A stretch of DNA of 64,000 nucleotides from Strongyloides papillosus (lineage: Eukaryota > Nematoda > Chromadorea > Rhabditida > Strongyloididae), in contig SRSI01000044.1 in assembly GCA_005656395.1 (NCBI GenBank), positions 1,302,001-1,366,000 on the forward strand, in the 5' to 3' direction. Numbering within the stretch: the first letter of the stretch is position 1; each line of letters opens with the position of its first letter. Both the position numbers and the translations under genes were made by a program. This document shows, in pieces, positions 1 to 10,269 of the stretch. The notes beneath the pieces were generated by a model. The model did not search any database, was not told the origin of the DNA, and was given only the letters and a program-made list of their open reading frames with translations.

Positions 1-1613
1 AAATAAAAATCTACTTAGGTATAAAACATTATGGGATTTTTTCATTGGTATGGCACTAGGCTTAATTCCAGAAATAACACGCTATGATAGAAATAAGTTA
101 CGACTTATTTACAAAATGTTGAGTCATCTTATATGAAAAATTTTGTAAAAGAATCTCAAAGAAATATTTTTTTAGAAAAATTCGATTATGGATTTATGAT
201 AACTTTTAAAAATAATTTTCGAAAAAGGAATGATATATTTCACTTATTCACATAATTTCCATTCTTATAGAATGATGTTACTTGATAAGTCAATGGTTAT
301 TCAAAAAATAATTATAGAAGTTTAAAGTAAATATGTTGCAAGTAAAAATATTCTAAATTTGGTGTATGCAAAAATCATAAATATTCTGCGAACGATCATG
401 CAAATTTCGTTGTAATTATCACATCTCTGAAAATAGTGTAAACTTTTTTGTAAACACTGTAATCTTTAATGTCACAAAAAAAATTTTATGCATCAATATC
501 CAGAAAACAATTTTTGTTTTTTAAATATGTAAAAGGGCAATATTACTATTATATAACTACTTTAAAATATGATAATATCATTTTAAATCAATATTATTTC
601 GAAGTAAAATGTATTTTACGGAAATTTAAGATCTATATTTTTATTGTCGCTCAGATTGAGAGTTGACAATGCTTCCCCTTTGTTATAACTAGCATTTTGC
701 ACAATTTCTTCAATTCGGAAAATCTTTGTTTAGAATATAAGTAGTGTTTTATATTTCCCCTTATTTATAAGTGTAAAAACTTTAGGTAATCAAATGAGGT
801 ATAAATGAGATATTCGGTACTAGTATAAAAATCTCTATTGAATGATACTAAAGTGTTATAAAATACTTAAAAAACTTTTCTTAGTCATTTATTAGTTGAT
901 TCATATTTTCCTTAGAAAGAGAAATATTTAAAATCGTTTGCATGCGATTTTAGAATAAAATCTTGTCTGCCAAATGAGATATCAATCATCTTCATAGTTT
1001 ATCTACAAACTTCAAGGTAAAATAAAATGTGCCATAAATTAAGTGCAAGTAAAATGTAAAGAAGTATTTTTTACGTCTATTATTTTCTTTGAATATACTG
1101 ATATTAAAATTGGGTTTCATGCGTTTGTTAAAAAAGTCTTATCTACAGAATGGGATATTAGTTATCTTCATAGGTTACTTAGAAACTTCAATAGAAATTA
1201 AAAGTGTTGGCAGTAATGGTGAATTAATCTGAAGAAAAGTTACCTTTATGTTTAGATAGAACAATTGTAATATTTAATTTTTGGTAAAAAATGCGTAATG
1301 CCCCGCATTAGAATAAAGAAAAACAATAATATATATGTTTATTATATATATAAATATATAATATATATATTATTTAATAAAAGAAAAGAGAACGGATATT
1401 GAAAATAAGTATTATGTGCAGATTTGAATATTATTTTATATAATATATAAATCTGTACATATACTTAACAAAACATCTGGGAAAAGAAAAGAACATCCTC
1501 CTATTAAACAAAGAAGAAGTTTAATAGGAGGAGAAGAAGAAAAGCTGTATATAAAGGAAGAATATTTTCAAGAAGTTCAGTTTTTAGTTTGGATATAAAG
1601 AAGAATAATAATC

Positions 1614-1693
1614 AGAGCTGCTGAATAGCACTCTGAAACCTAGAGGTGCTAAATAGCACTCTAGCCAAGAATGGAGGTGCTGAATAGCACTCC
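1614..1693. repeat. Three-unit array of imperfect hairpins
   Basis: Three 21-base units lie at 1614-1634, 1642-1662 and 1673-1693. Each reads roughly ruler-like as AGAG/GGAG, then GTGCT or CTGCT, a GAAT or AAAT loop, AGCAC and then CTCT/CTCC, so each can fold into a short stem with one bulged base. Start-to-start spacing is 28 and 31 bases. The outer bases of the units co-vary: AGAG pairs with CTCT in two units and GGAG pairs with CTCC in the third. The function is unknown. Confidence 0.6.
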
Positions 1694-1798
1694 ATATCCA
1701 GGAACTCCGGACAATATTAACTTTTATTTACCATAAAATATATTGTTCGTTATTTATAATAAATAAAAGGTTATATTAAAATTTATGTGTTTTTGTTA

Positions 1799-1960
1799 TT
1801 ATATATTCTGATCGAGCACGCATGTTCCAACATGCTTCTTCATTAGGTAACAACTCTCGGTTAGGTGGTGGGAACCAGCTAGCATGTATCCGCTGGGATA
1901 CATGTAGCAGGAGGCCTCGCTACACCTGAAATAAGGCCACGCCACCATAAGAGGACGTAA
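1799..1960. repeat. GC-richer hairpin block, origin unknown
   Basis: This block is clearly richer in G and C than its surroundings. It has a perfect palindrome GCATGTTCCAACATGC near 1821 and a 9-bp stem CATGTATCC/GGATACATG with a 4-base loop near 1885. A minus-strand frame of 79 codons crosses it but resembles no protein. It may be a decayed LTR or a fragment of a structured repeat; no partner copy is present in the window. Confidence 0.4.
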
Positions 1961-2713
1961 ATAAATGAGACTCTTTAAGGAATGATTATATTGTAAATAA
2001 GAGAATTTCAAAACGAAAATATGATACAACCTTACCATTAATAAGAAAATATATTGAAGAATAAAATATTTTGACTAAATAATATTAATTTTATCATGCA
2101 AAATTAACTACGTGTTTATTCGTTTGGTGAAATATGTCATAAATATAGTAGGTTATTAATTATTACAATACCAAATAGAGATTGATAGCTAATTACTAAG
2201 GTACTTATTAAATGAGTTGACCACAATGCATTTTGATATTTGAATATCCTACAGTTCCGTCAAACTTGAAACTCAAGATTTTAGCTATTTTAAAGCTTTC
2301 ACATATATAATTTTGAAGAATCTAAATTTAAAGTTTACATCAAAATACACTAAATCATACGCGAGTACTCTCAGTGAAGGAACAATAAACACGGAAAACA
2401 AGTAGAAATAAACTAGATGGCCATCTAGATTAGTCTATTTTACTAAAATTGAACATAGAAAGTGATAAGTTTAAGAAGATAACAGGTTATATTGTAGCAT
2501 ATTTGCATCATAAAGTAATAATTGAAAAAGTCAATTGCTTATAAACAATAAAACATTTTTATGTAAGTTGTTTCTAATAAAAATGTGATTTGACATAATT
2601 CACAAAAAAAAATTCCGAATAATCTCACTGAAACGGGAAAGTACAAAGTAAACATTTAAATCTTCATTAATCTGTTTTAAAAATAATTATCAAGTTCTCT
2701 AATCATGTTTTAA

Positions 2714-3259
2714 TTAATGAGATAGACGTCTTCTAAAAGGAGTAACCAGGCAACAAGCAATTCTTGTTCCAGAATTACCTACAGTAATCGAGCCTTCATT
2801 ATTAAATTTGCCCAAATCGTCAACTTTTTGGTGAACAATTATTGTTCTCCTAAGCAATTTTGCAGGACCGAGGAAACTTAAACCCTTTGCTATTTTATTA
2901 ATTGTTGTTACTCCACTTGAACGAGTTATGATATTACCAAGATCACCTTCATGACGAATAGCAGTTTTTAAACCACCATGATTCATGTTTCTAAGATTTA
3001 GATGAGCTCCAGCAGCTAGACAGCCATTAGCTAAACTATGATTTTGATGGATATGGAAACCATGTGGACCAGGAGGCAACCCTATAAGTCTTCCTCTAAT
3101 TCTCGTTCTCCCACGGTTAAGTCTGACAATTGTTAATGTTCCTATATGTTTTGTAGGGACAGCACCAGTCACAGTTACAAGCTTCATTCTACATAGTGCT
3201 CTACTGATACCTAACGAAAAGGCTGGTAGAATTAAAATCAAAAATTTTAAAAATAGCAT
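2714..3259 (-). CDS. Secreted Cu/Zn superoxide dismutase-like protein (intronless)
   Basis: A 181-residue uninterrupted frame matching Cu/Zn superoxide dismutase, which converts superoxide to oxygen and hydrogen peroxide. Residues 1-18 form a hydrophobic signal peptide (MLFLKFLILILPAFSLG), so the product should be secreted. The metal site is complete: H69 and H71 in GFHIH, H86, H94, H103, D106 in RHEGDLGN, and H143 in VHQKVDDLG. The active-site arginine (R166 in GTRIACC) and the disulfide cysteines (C80 and one of C169/C170) are kept. Unusual points are the loop NHSLANGC in place of the usual acidic GD-containing loop, HLNL in place of HFNP, a strongly basic composition and a basic end (FRRRLSH) reminiscent of matrix-binding extracellular SODs. 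No intron is seen. It sits alone in gene-poor DNA and could be a retrocopy or a diverged family member. The family is clear; activity is inferred. Confidence 0.8.
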   Translation of the reverse strand: MLFLKFLILILPAFSLGISRALCRMKLVTVTGAVPTKHIGTLTIVRLNRGRTRIRGRLIGLPPGPHGFHIHQNHSLANGCLAAGAHLNLRNMNHGGLKTAIRHEGDLGNIITRSSGVTTINKIAKGLSFLGPAKLLRRTIIVHQKVDDLGKFNNEGSITVGNSGTRIACCLVTPFRRRLSH

Positions 3260-6200
3260 TGTAATAAAAACAAATCAATATAAAATGTGCCTCATGTTCA
3301 ACGCTAAAATACCTTTTTATACTAAAGTAATGTAAACATTTTATTTCCTATATTTATCTAACCGGAGTTAATTTAATAATAATAAATAATGCCTATATTA
3401 TTATGCTAAACAAATAAATACAAAATTATTTTTAAACTTTTATTTATAAAAAGGGATAAAATAGGTAGAAAAACTACCTTATTTATGTTACTTTTATAAT
3501 CAAATTTTCGTATTTATCATTTAAATTTTATGTTATTTATGTACAAATTTTCTTATGTTATATCGATTTTTAACATATATTCATTATTATTTTTCCTTCG
3601 ATATTTAAACGATTTTAAATTCATTGGAAAACATTAATGTGTTGTCTTTTACAGTTATGTCTTGTTTTAATTAAAATGAAATTATATACATTCACAAATT
3701 AACTTGTAAATTTGCTTTAAATTATTTGAAAAAAAAGAATCTGTACTTTATATCTTTTACACAAAAATAAAAATCTATTAATTTAAGATGCATAGAACTG
3801 TTTTTATGTGGAGTTGTATTACACTTAAAAGAATAAATTTCCTTGTTAGATTAATTGGTTTAAAATAATATTGGTATTTATTATTAAAAATTATATATAA
3901 AAGAAATTAAGAATTGCTTAAATTTCTTAGGAAAAACTCGATGTCCTAATATAATCTAATGTACTTATAAACATTTGAAATACTATGTAATATAAAAAAA
4001 ATTGTTAGTATATATGTGAAAGCATCACTCAAAAAACAAGACATAATTTTACATATTGTTAATGATAGAAACTAATTGTTATTAATATTATTAATATGTG
4101 TGTATTTATTATAAATGTTATTAATTATAGGGCTTATATTCAAATAAAAGTAAATTTAACTCATAAAAAAAGTTATTATTTAAATATTATAAGCACTTTT
4201 TTTGCTAATCAGTTATAATTTATTTTAAATACAATGTAAAGTTAATAAAAATTCTATCAGTAAAAACACTTTTGTAAAATAAAATAAAAAGTATCCGAAA
4301 CTTCATATATGGATTAACATTATGTGATTTAAAAAAGACATGATTTATAGATAATAAGAAAAGAAAATTGTTTATTTTTTATTATTTAAGTAATTAAACT
4401 TAGTTAAGAAAATCATACGAAAAAACTATATTATGATAAGTTAATTATAATACCCAATTTTGTTACATACCTTCCTGAAAAATATAAACTATTTTTAATA
4501 TAATGTGGGTCTTTTTTTAGAAAAATAGAAACTCAAGTTCACTTGAAATGTTGGTCATTTTTTTCCTAATCTTACACAATCAAAATAGATGGGAAACATG
4601 ATTTATTTACCAAATTATTATTTTATAAAGTGATATCATAGCTTGAGTATTTGTATTTAATAGCAGTATTAAATTAATGGATTTTTAATTTGTGTGTACT
4701 TGATGTTACAATAAACTTTTCTCAATGTTAACTTAACTAAGGTAACATTAGATTACGCATACTGAATTTCGTGAAGTTTAAACAGCTGATAACCCAGAAT
4801 GTTGCAAACATTCGTATGTAATTATAAAAAGTTTGATGAAGAAGAGTTATTGAAGTCATTTGCCACTCATATGAATTGTTTTAGAAAAAGATATTTATAA
4901 AATAACTAAATCTTGATGATGAATTCTTAGAAGTTAGCGATAATTCGACAATCAATATTCTCAACATATTGAAAGTCTCCAAAATGGTATTATATATTAC
5001 AAAAAAAAAGTTTAAAATTTAAAAAATTTTTCTTCTTTGATTTGTTCATATTTCTATGTTAAATATTCATGGCATAATACATTTAATCATACTTTACCGC
5101 TATTTATTTTTTAAATGCAATAATCAATGAAAAAATATCGAAATAGGTAAGTGATTGGCACTCGAATATTAATAAAAAGAAGATTCGTTTTCTAACTAAT
5201 TTCCGGTGGCTTAGCTTTAAATTGATGTATCATGGGCCACTTCTACATGCACATCAATGGATATATGCTAGCATGGTTCTTACTACCTAGTCAAATAATA
5301 CCTAGAAAGTATATAGGAATATTTATGCCATGTATAACAGATAAAACAAGCATTTACTATTAAACTTTTACTAATTTTTACAAAAATGTACAATAATTAA
5401 CAATTTAATTAGTTCCCTATTCGAAGCTTGATCGTTAAGCTAATCTGAATATTTTGTTAATTTCTTATTTTCTTATAGTGCACAATTCTTTATCTTCTAT
5501 TAAATATCTTTTTGTTAAATTGTATGATATGTCATATTGTTGTTTAGGCACCAGTGGTTTCTTTTCTTCAGTGTTAAACATTACGATAACATTATCCTGT
5601 ATTATAATTTTATATTTTATTATTTTTACTTGTAAATAATGTTCATTACAAATCGATTCCAACACAAAAAAATTAAAATAACGTTTTTAGGTGTTTTTCG
5701 CGTTACTGCGTCATTATAATATATATTCGATAAACAATTCTTTAATTTTAGCGTCTTTAATAAAGTTTCTAAATATTATTATGCCATTTTTATATACAAT
5801 CATAGAAAATTACCTTTAAAGTATCTAAAATAAATTAATTTTATAGAAAAATGCCTTTAAGTGATGTAATTATAAATAAATACATCAAAGAATTTCATAT
5901 AAAAGCTAATTTTACTGAAAACAAATTTTAATTGTCTAAAATTGACTATTTTTATATAAATATACGTTATAATTGTAAATGAGTATATAAAAATAAAATT
6001 AAAACTATTTTATTTCTCACGTTCAGGCCATTTTTTAAGATAAGCGTGTAAATTGCTTAGATTTAACTATTTATATGCTAAAATGTGTTAGAACGATATA
6101 AAAATGATTAACATACAATTTATAATCTCGTGTTGTGATCAATATTTCAGAAAAATACCATATTAATTCTAAATTGATGACATAGAAATTATTACATATT

Positions 6201-7496
6201 AATACACAATTATTACCATATTAAATACTTATACCCCAACTATACTACATCTCTTATCAATAGATTTTACCATTATTTTTTTAAAATTTGCTAAAATATG
6301 ACAGATTTCAATTAACATAGTTAGATAGACTCATAAATAGCTTTCGATATTTAAAATCGTATTTGTTTCATAAATAATAGGCTAACAAAAATTTATTTTT
6401 CTTACTCACTGAATTAACATAAGGCTCTTCTATTTACTTTACGGGTTCAGATAATTCAAATAGGGCTTTTGCCGTTTTTGGAAAAACCTCGGCATGTAGA
6501 AACATGCCCTATTGATAGGTCCTAGCTGCTACCCTTTATAACAGACTAAAAATATAACATACTGGTAAAAAATAGTCAATATTGTGTCTCTTCTTTCTAA
6601 AAAAGTTTCATCCTCGAAACCTGGTATGTATCAAACTTCAAAAGAACCGGAAACTTCCGAGTTTTCCAGTTTGAGAGGGGGATCGGCTACTATTCTCAAA
6701 AACCTATTTAGTAGGTCTTCATTTTATCTTGAAACAGTTGCTTTTACTTAAACTTAGTTTCTTAATCCAACTACTCGTAATTACACTGAGGAGTAGATCA
6801 AATTTGGTACTTTCACTTACAATTTTTATTTCCCTTTGTACAACAACAAATTTAGTATTAGACAATTTGTAATGTTTCTAACAAATGTATGAAACTTACA
6901 CAATTAAATAAATTACTTTCAAATAATTTTTTATGCTCTATAAATGGAATTAATTTCACAAAAATCAGTCTAAGGATTCATAGGATATGTTGGTATTTTT
7001 AGGGATCAATAAAAAAACATTAAATATAACTATTGTAGATTTATTTCTTAAGATATTTTTATTACACTTACGAAATTGTTGATGATTTTTATTGTAAAAT
7101 TTTATGATCTATCTACTTGAAATAATTTTAAAAAAATCTAAGTATTTCTATTTTTGATGTAGTTAATATTTTAAAGAGTTTTAGAAAAATATTTTAATTA
7201 CGTTTCATTTCTATGCTTTTCTAGAACATTTGCACTAAATCTTTTAAATTATTAAAGAATTATAATATCAAATAATTTAATTTAGTTAATAAACTTCAAT
7301 ACCTATATTTTTTTATCGTGGAATAACAGTATACCTTTTAATATTATCAAAAATTATAATAATAATTTTTATTACAGAAACGTTGCATTAATTTGTAATT
7401 TAATGAAACATAATACTATTTACATAAAAATATTTGTGGATTTTTTACAATATATTTAAAAAATGCTAGATATAATATCGATATACTATATGAAAT
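3260..7496. other. AT-rich DNA without recognisable genes
   Basis: No credible coding frame. Two overlapping opposite-strand frames at 5454-5665 are low in complexity and resemble nothing. A GC-richer island at about 6430-6720 contains hairpins such as GGCATGT/ACATGCC near 6490 and a CCGGAAACTTCCGAGTTTTCC dyad near 6648. It is probably repeat-derived. Confidence 0.5.
6430..6720. repeat. GC-richer hairpin island, probable repeat remnant
   Basis: This island contrasts with the flanking DNA. It includes GGCATGTAGAAACATGCC (7-bp stem, 4-base loop), CCTATTGATAGG and an imperfect dyad of GGAAACTT / AGTTTTCC. The hairpin with a CATGT stem is similar in style to those at 1799-1960. No open frame, terminal repeat or target duplication was identified. 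Confidence 0.35.
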
Positions 7497-7820
7497 ATGA
7501 ATTCAATTGGGCTATTCTTCCATATTCAATTCATATTTATAACCTTTTATTTTTGTAATAGTTACAAATTTATTTGTCAACGTTCTTTTGGATTTCGAAA
7601 ATGTACCCTTTTAGTTTCTGTAACAGAAGAAAGTTATAAACTAATATTTTTGTGTATTTTACCAAGGAAATTAAAATATATGGTCCAAGATGCTGCTTTA
7701 GTTGAAAGATTTCAAAAAGTTGGTCTATTAACTAAAACTAATAAAATGATAAAAAATAACATATTAGAACAAACTTTAGTAAGATTACTAATGTTAAAAA
7801 TTAAATTTCTTTTATTTTAG
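7497..7820 (+). CDS. Small secreted protein of unknown function (107 aa)
   Basis: A 107-codon frame whose first 21 residues are a plausible signal peptide (MNSIGLFFHIQFIFITFYFCN), followed by a basic segment with cysteines (KFICQRSFGFRKC) and a mixed region (LLVSVTEESYKLIF...LPRKLKYMV...GLLTKTNKM). I do not recognise the family. The best evidence that it is or was a gene is a second, decayed copy of the same reading frame about 1.27 kb downstream (8764-8954 and 13373-13440). That copy keeps protein-level similarity such as SVSVIENAYKNIFLYFLPKK opposite SVTEESYKLIFLCILPRK. No intron is obvious. It could be an exon of a larger gene, or coding sequence inside a repeat. Confidence 0.45.
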   Translation: MNSIGLFFHIQFIFITFYFCNSYKFICQRSFGFRKCTLLVSVTEESYKLIFLCILPRKLKYMVQDAALVERFQKVGLLTKTNKMIKNNILEQTLVRLLMLKIKFLLF

Positions 7821-8763
7821 TATTGTTTGAATGTTGCTTACAACTACAAACCTAAAAATATATATACTGTTTTGCTAACTCAAAACAAAATTGGTAATCC
7901 AAATTATTTAACAACAATCTTTTTATATAGCAATTTCTAGCACTAAAAAATTATAAAAAAGAATACGAAGTAGATAATTATGGAAATAAAGTTTACAATA
8001 GGAAACATAAAAATAAAAGGAATCGCTTGAGTCAAGACAAAGTATTTATTTCAAATTTTGATAATTCTAAGAAAGTCATAACTTGCCCAAATAGTTGCTC
8101 GAGAATTTGATGAAAATCTTATTTGTTAAGCCTACATTTTTATATCGATTTGTACTATTGATTGAATATTTCTACAGAGAATACATAAGAATACAACGAT
8201 GTACGTTTACCTTTATTTTTAATGGCTATATGGAAATGTTTGCTTTTAATTTTCTAGAACATTTTTGTTAAATTTTCAGAACTTTGTTCGACTTTTTTAT
8301 ATTAATGATTTATTTATCATGAAATAAAAAAATAAAAAACAATTACAATTAAAAATAGTAAAATTTTTATATTGTATATTTAGAAGTAACAACTTTATAA
8401 AGATAAAAAGTGTAATTATTTTAATCACTGTAATGTAATTACGTTATTTAAAAATGTTGCTTTTCTTTATTTTTTTTAATTTAAAACAAATGTTTGGCAA
8501 ATTTAAAAAACTAAAATTAAAATGTTGTTGTCATTCTATAGCAAAATTCAAAGAATAAAGATTATATTTTTATTTTATTAAAACCTATAAATTATATCAA
8601 TTTATTTTTTTTAAAATTGCTCTATGTTTTCTTAAAAATTTTCCTCTGTTTTTTAATAATCTTTGATTTAATCATATATAGAATCATTGTATCATTAACA
8701 TCTGTTGTATTTTGTATGATATATTAAAATACTACTAATTTTTAATTTGATTACATTATTGAA
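7821..8763. other. AT-rich spacer between duplicated units
   Basis: No gene is seen. A stretch near 8200-8290 (tttctagaacattt and flanks) resembles the DNA upstream of the 7497 ORF around 7205-7240. The duplicated unit therefore probably includes several hundred bases of 5' flank. Confidence 0.4.
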
Positions 8764-8954
8764 AATGAATTTAATAAAATAATTCTTCGGTACTAGATTA
8801 ATAATTATAATTATGTACTCTTGAAATAATTACAAATTTAATTGCGGAAGTTACCTTGAACACTAAAAAAGTGTTCTTTCAGTTTCTGTAATAGAAAATG
8901 CTTACAAAAACATTTTTTTATACTTTTTACCAAAAAAGTTTAAAAATCTGCTTT

Positions 8955-9221
8955 TGTGAACATGGGAAGCTGTGTCGGATGAAATGTATGTACATTCATA
9001 TCAATAAGAACACGCCCATTCCCTCAAGGACTATATAAGGAACGGATGAAGACTATTTTATATCATAGTTAAATAATACCTTTTTTATAATATATATATA
9101 TATTCACTTTATTGTTATATTCTAATACCCTTTGCTTAAATAAACTCCTAAACAAAGTCTCGTGTTTTATTGCAAAAGCCCGGGAGCCTTTACGGCTCCC
9201 GAAGAATCCACCAGGATTACA
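8955..9221 (+). repeat. 5' LTR
   Basis: 267-bp long terminal repeat with a TATA box (TATATAAG at 9032-9039), a poly(A) signal AATAAA at 9139-9144 and a perfect 7-bp hairpin GGGAGCC/GGCTCCC near its 3' end. The first 172 bases are identical to the 3' LTR. All differences lie after 9126. Confidence 0.93.
9032..9039 (+). promoter_or_regulatory. LTR TATA box
   Basis: TATATAAG sits in a locally GC-richer context inside the LTR, about 105 bases before its AATAAA. This is the expected U3 promoter layout. The same sequence occurs at 13182-13189 in the 3' LTR. Confidence 0.6.
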
Positions 9222-9240
9222 TGGAGGTTCCACCTCGTTT
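9222..9240 (+). other. Candidate primer binding site
   Basis: The sequence starts TGG immediately after the LTR's terminal CA, as expected for pairing with the CCA end of a tRNA. The tRNA species was not identified; fitting the complement to a normal T-arm leaves the register off by one base. Confidence 0.45.
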
Positions 9241-10269
9241 GAACTAATCGCTACACTTTGATACCCGAACCTCTTTTGTGGATTTCCCGACATTTTCAGT
9301 AATGGAGTACTGCTTGCAACAACACAAATTGACGATCTAAAATGGAGATACAACAATGCCTTTAACGACTCTTCCCGTAGACACAAAGAACAGCTTCTGA
9401 TATTAAAATGTAAGACTTTATTAATAATTTTATGTAGACAAGTACCAAACACCTTTATGAAACAAGCCTTCTACAGAAATGGATCCACCGTCAGCCAAAG
9501 TCTTACATAGTGCATAAATAATAAATAATAGCTTCACAAAATTTTAAAGAATACCTCATAAGGCTGACGCCAGACTTCTAATTGGTAGTGACGACGTCAT
9601 GAATCGTCACATTGGAGCACCGATGCATGGTTTGATGTTGGCTCATCATTGTACACCCACGTCCTCATCAAGGAATGCAGTCTGGTACCTTCTGACGAGC
9701 CAAGTACACATTTTCATGCGGATAATGGACCACTTTAAAGTACAATTATAAACATGAATAATTGAAAAGAAAAACTACATTGATAACAAAGGAACACACA
9801 CTACAACATTTTTTAACAATTAACTATTCATGGACGAATGTGTTCATAAAAAGAGATTAATAAATAGACTAGACAATTACTTTAAAGGATAGAATAATTG
9901 AAGCAATATAATAGATAAATTTTTTACAAAAGGCCGATTTTTTTTACAAACAAGAATTAACAAAAGAGAAGGCTCCGCATACGTTAGATGGCATACAAAC
10001 AAGTCTAGTCACAATACAGCACTTTTTTTTCGATACAAAAGAAATAATAACAGATATAGAAAATTCGTAGACGATAATTACTTTTTTAAATAGAAGCACT
10101 TAAAAGAAACATGAACACACAATACACCTGTCTACCAATTATTTCCATTACCCCGAGGACCTAATTTTTTTATATATAAGAGTCTAGTAAATTGACAGTA
10201 GGCACCATTTATTATTCGACGACGCTTAGTATTTTCACTAATGCTCCTGGGAATATTCAAGCGATCTGA

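Larger units (their letters stand above)
1..2713. other. Gene-free AT-rich DNA with hairpin clusters
   Basis: No reading frame here looks like a protein; the frames present are short and low in complexity. There is an AT-only tract near 1325-1375, an inverted repeat CCTCCTATTAAAC / GTTTAATAGGAGG around 1497-1541, a three-unit hairpin array at 1614-1693 and a GC-richer hairpin block at 1799-1960, the last two listed separately. A TATA-like ctgtatataaagg lies near 1543. The mix suggests decayed mobile-element sequence, but no element end was found. Confidence 0.6.

Noticed and set aside
469..666. 65-codon plus-strand frame
   Set aside because: Low-complexity, AT-driven composition, no homologous motif, no splice or leader context.
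1799..2038. 79-codon minus-strand frame over the hairpin block
   Set aside because: The frame follows hairpin DNA and resembles no protein; better read as repeat-derived.
9069..9452. 127-codon minus-strand frame across the 5' LTR
   Set aside because: It is antisense to LTR control signals and to the plus-strand gag-like frame; a shadow.
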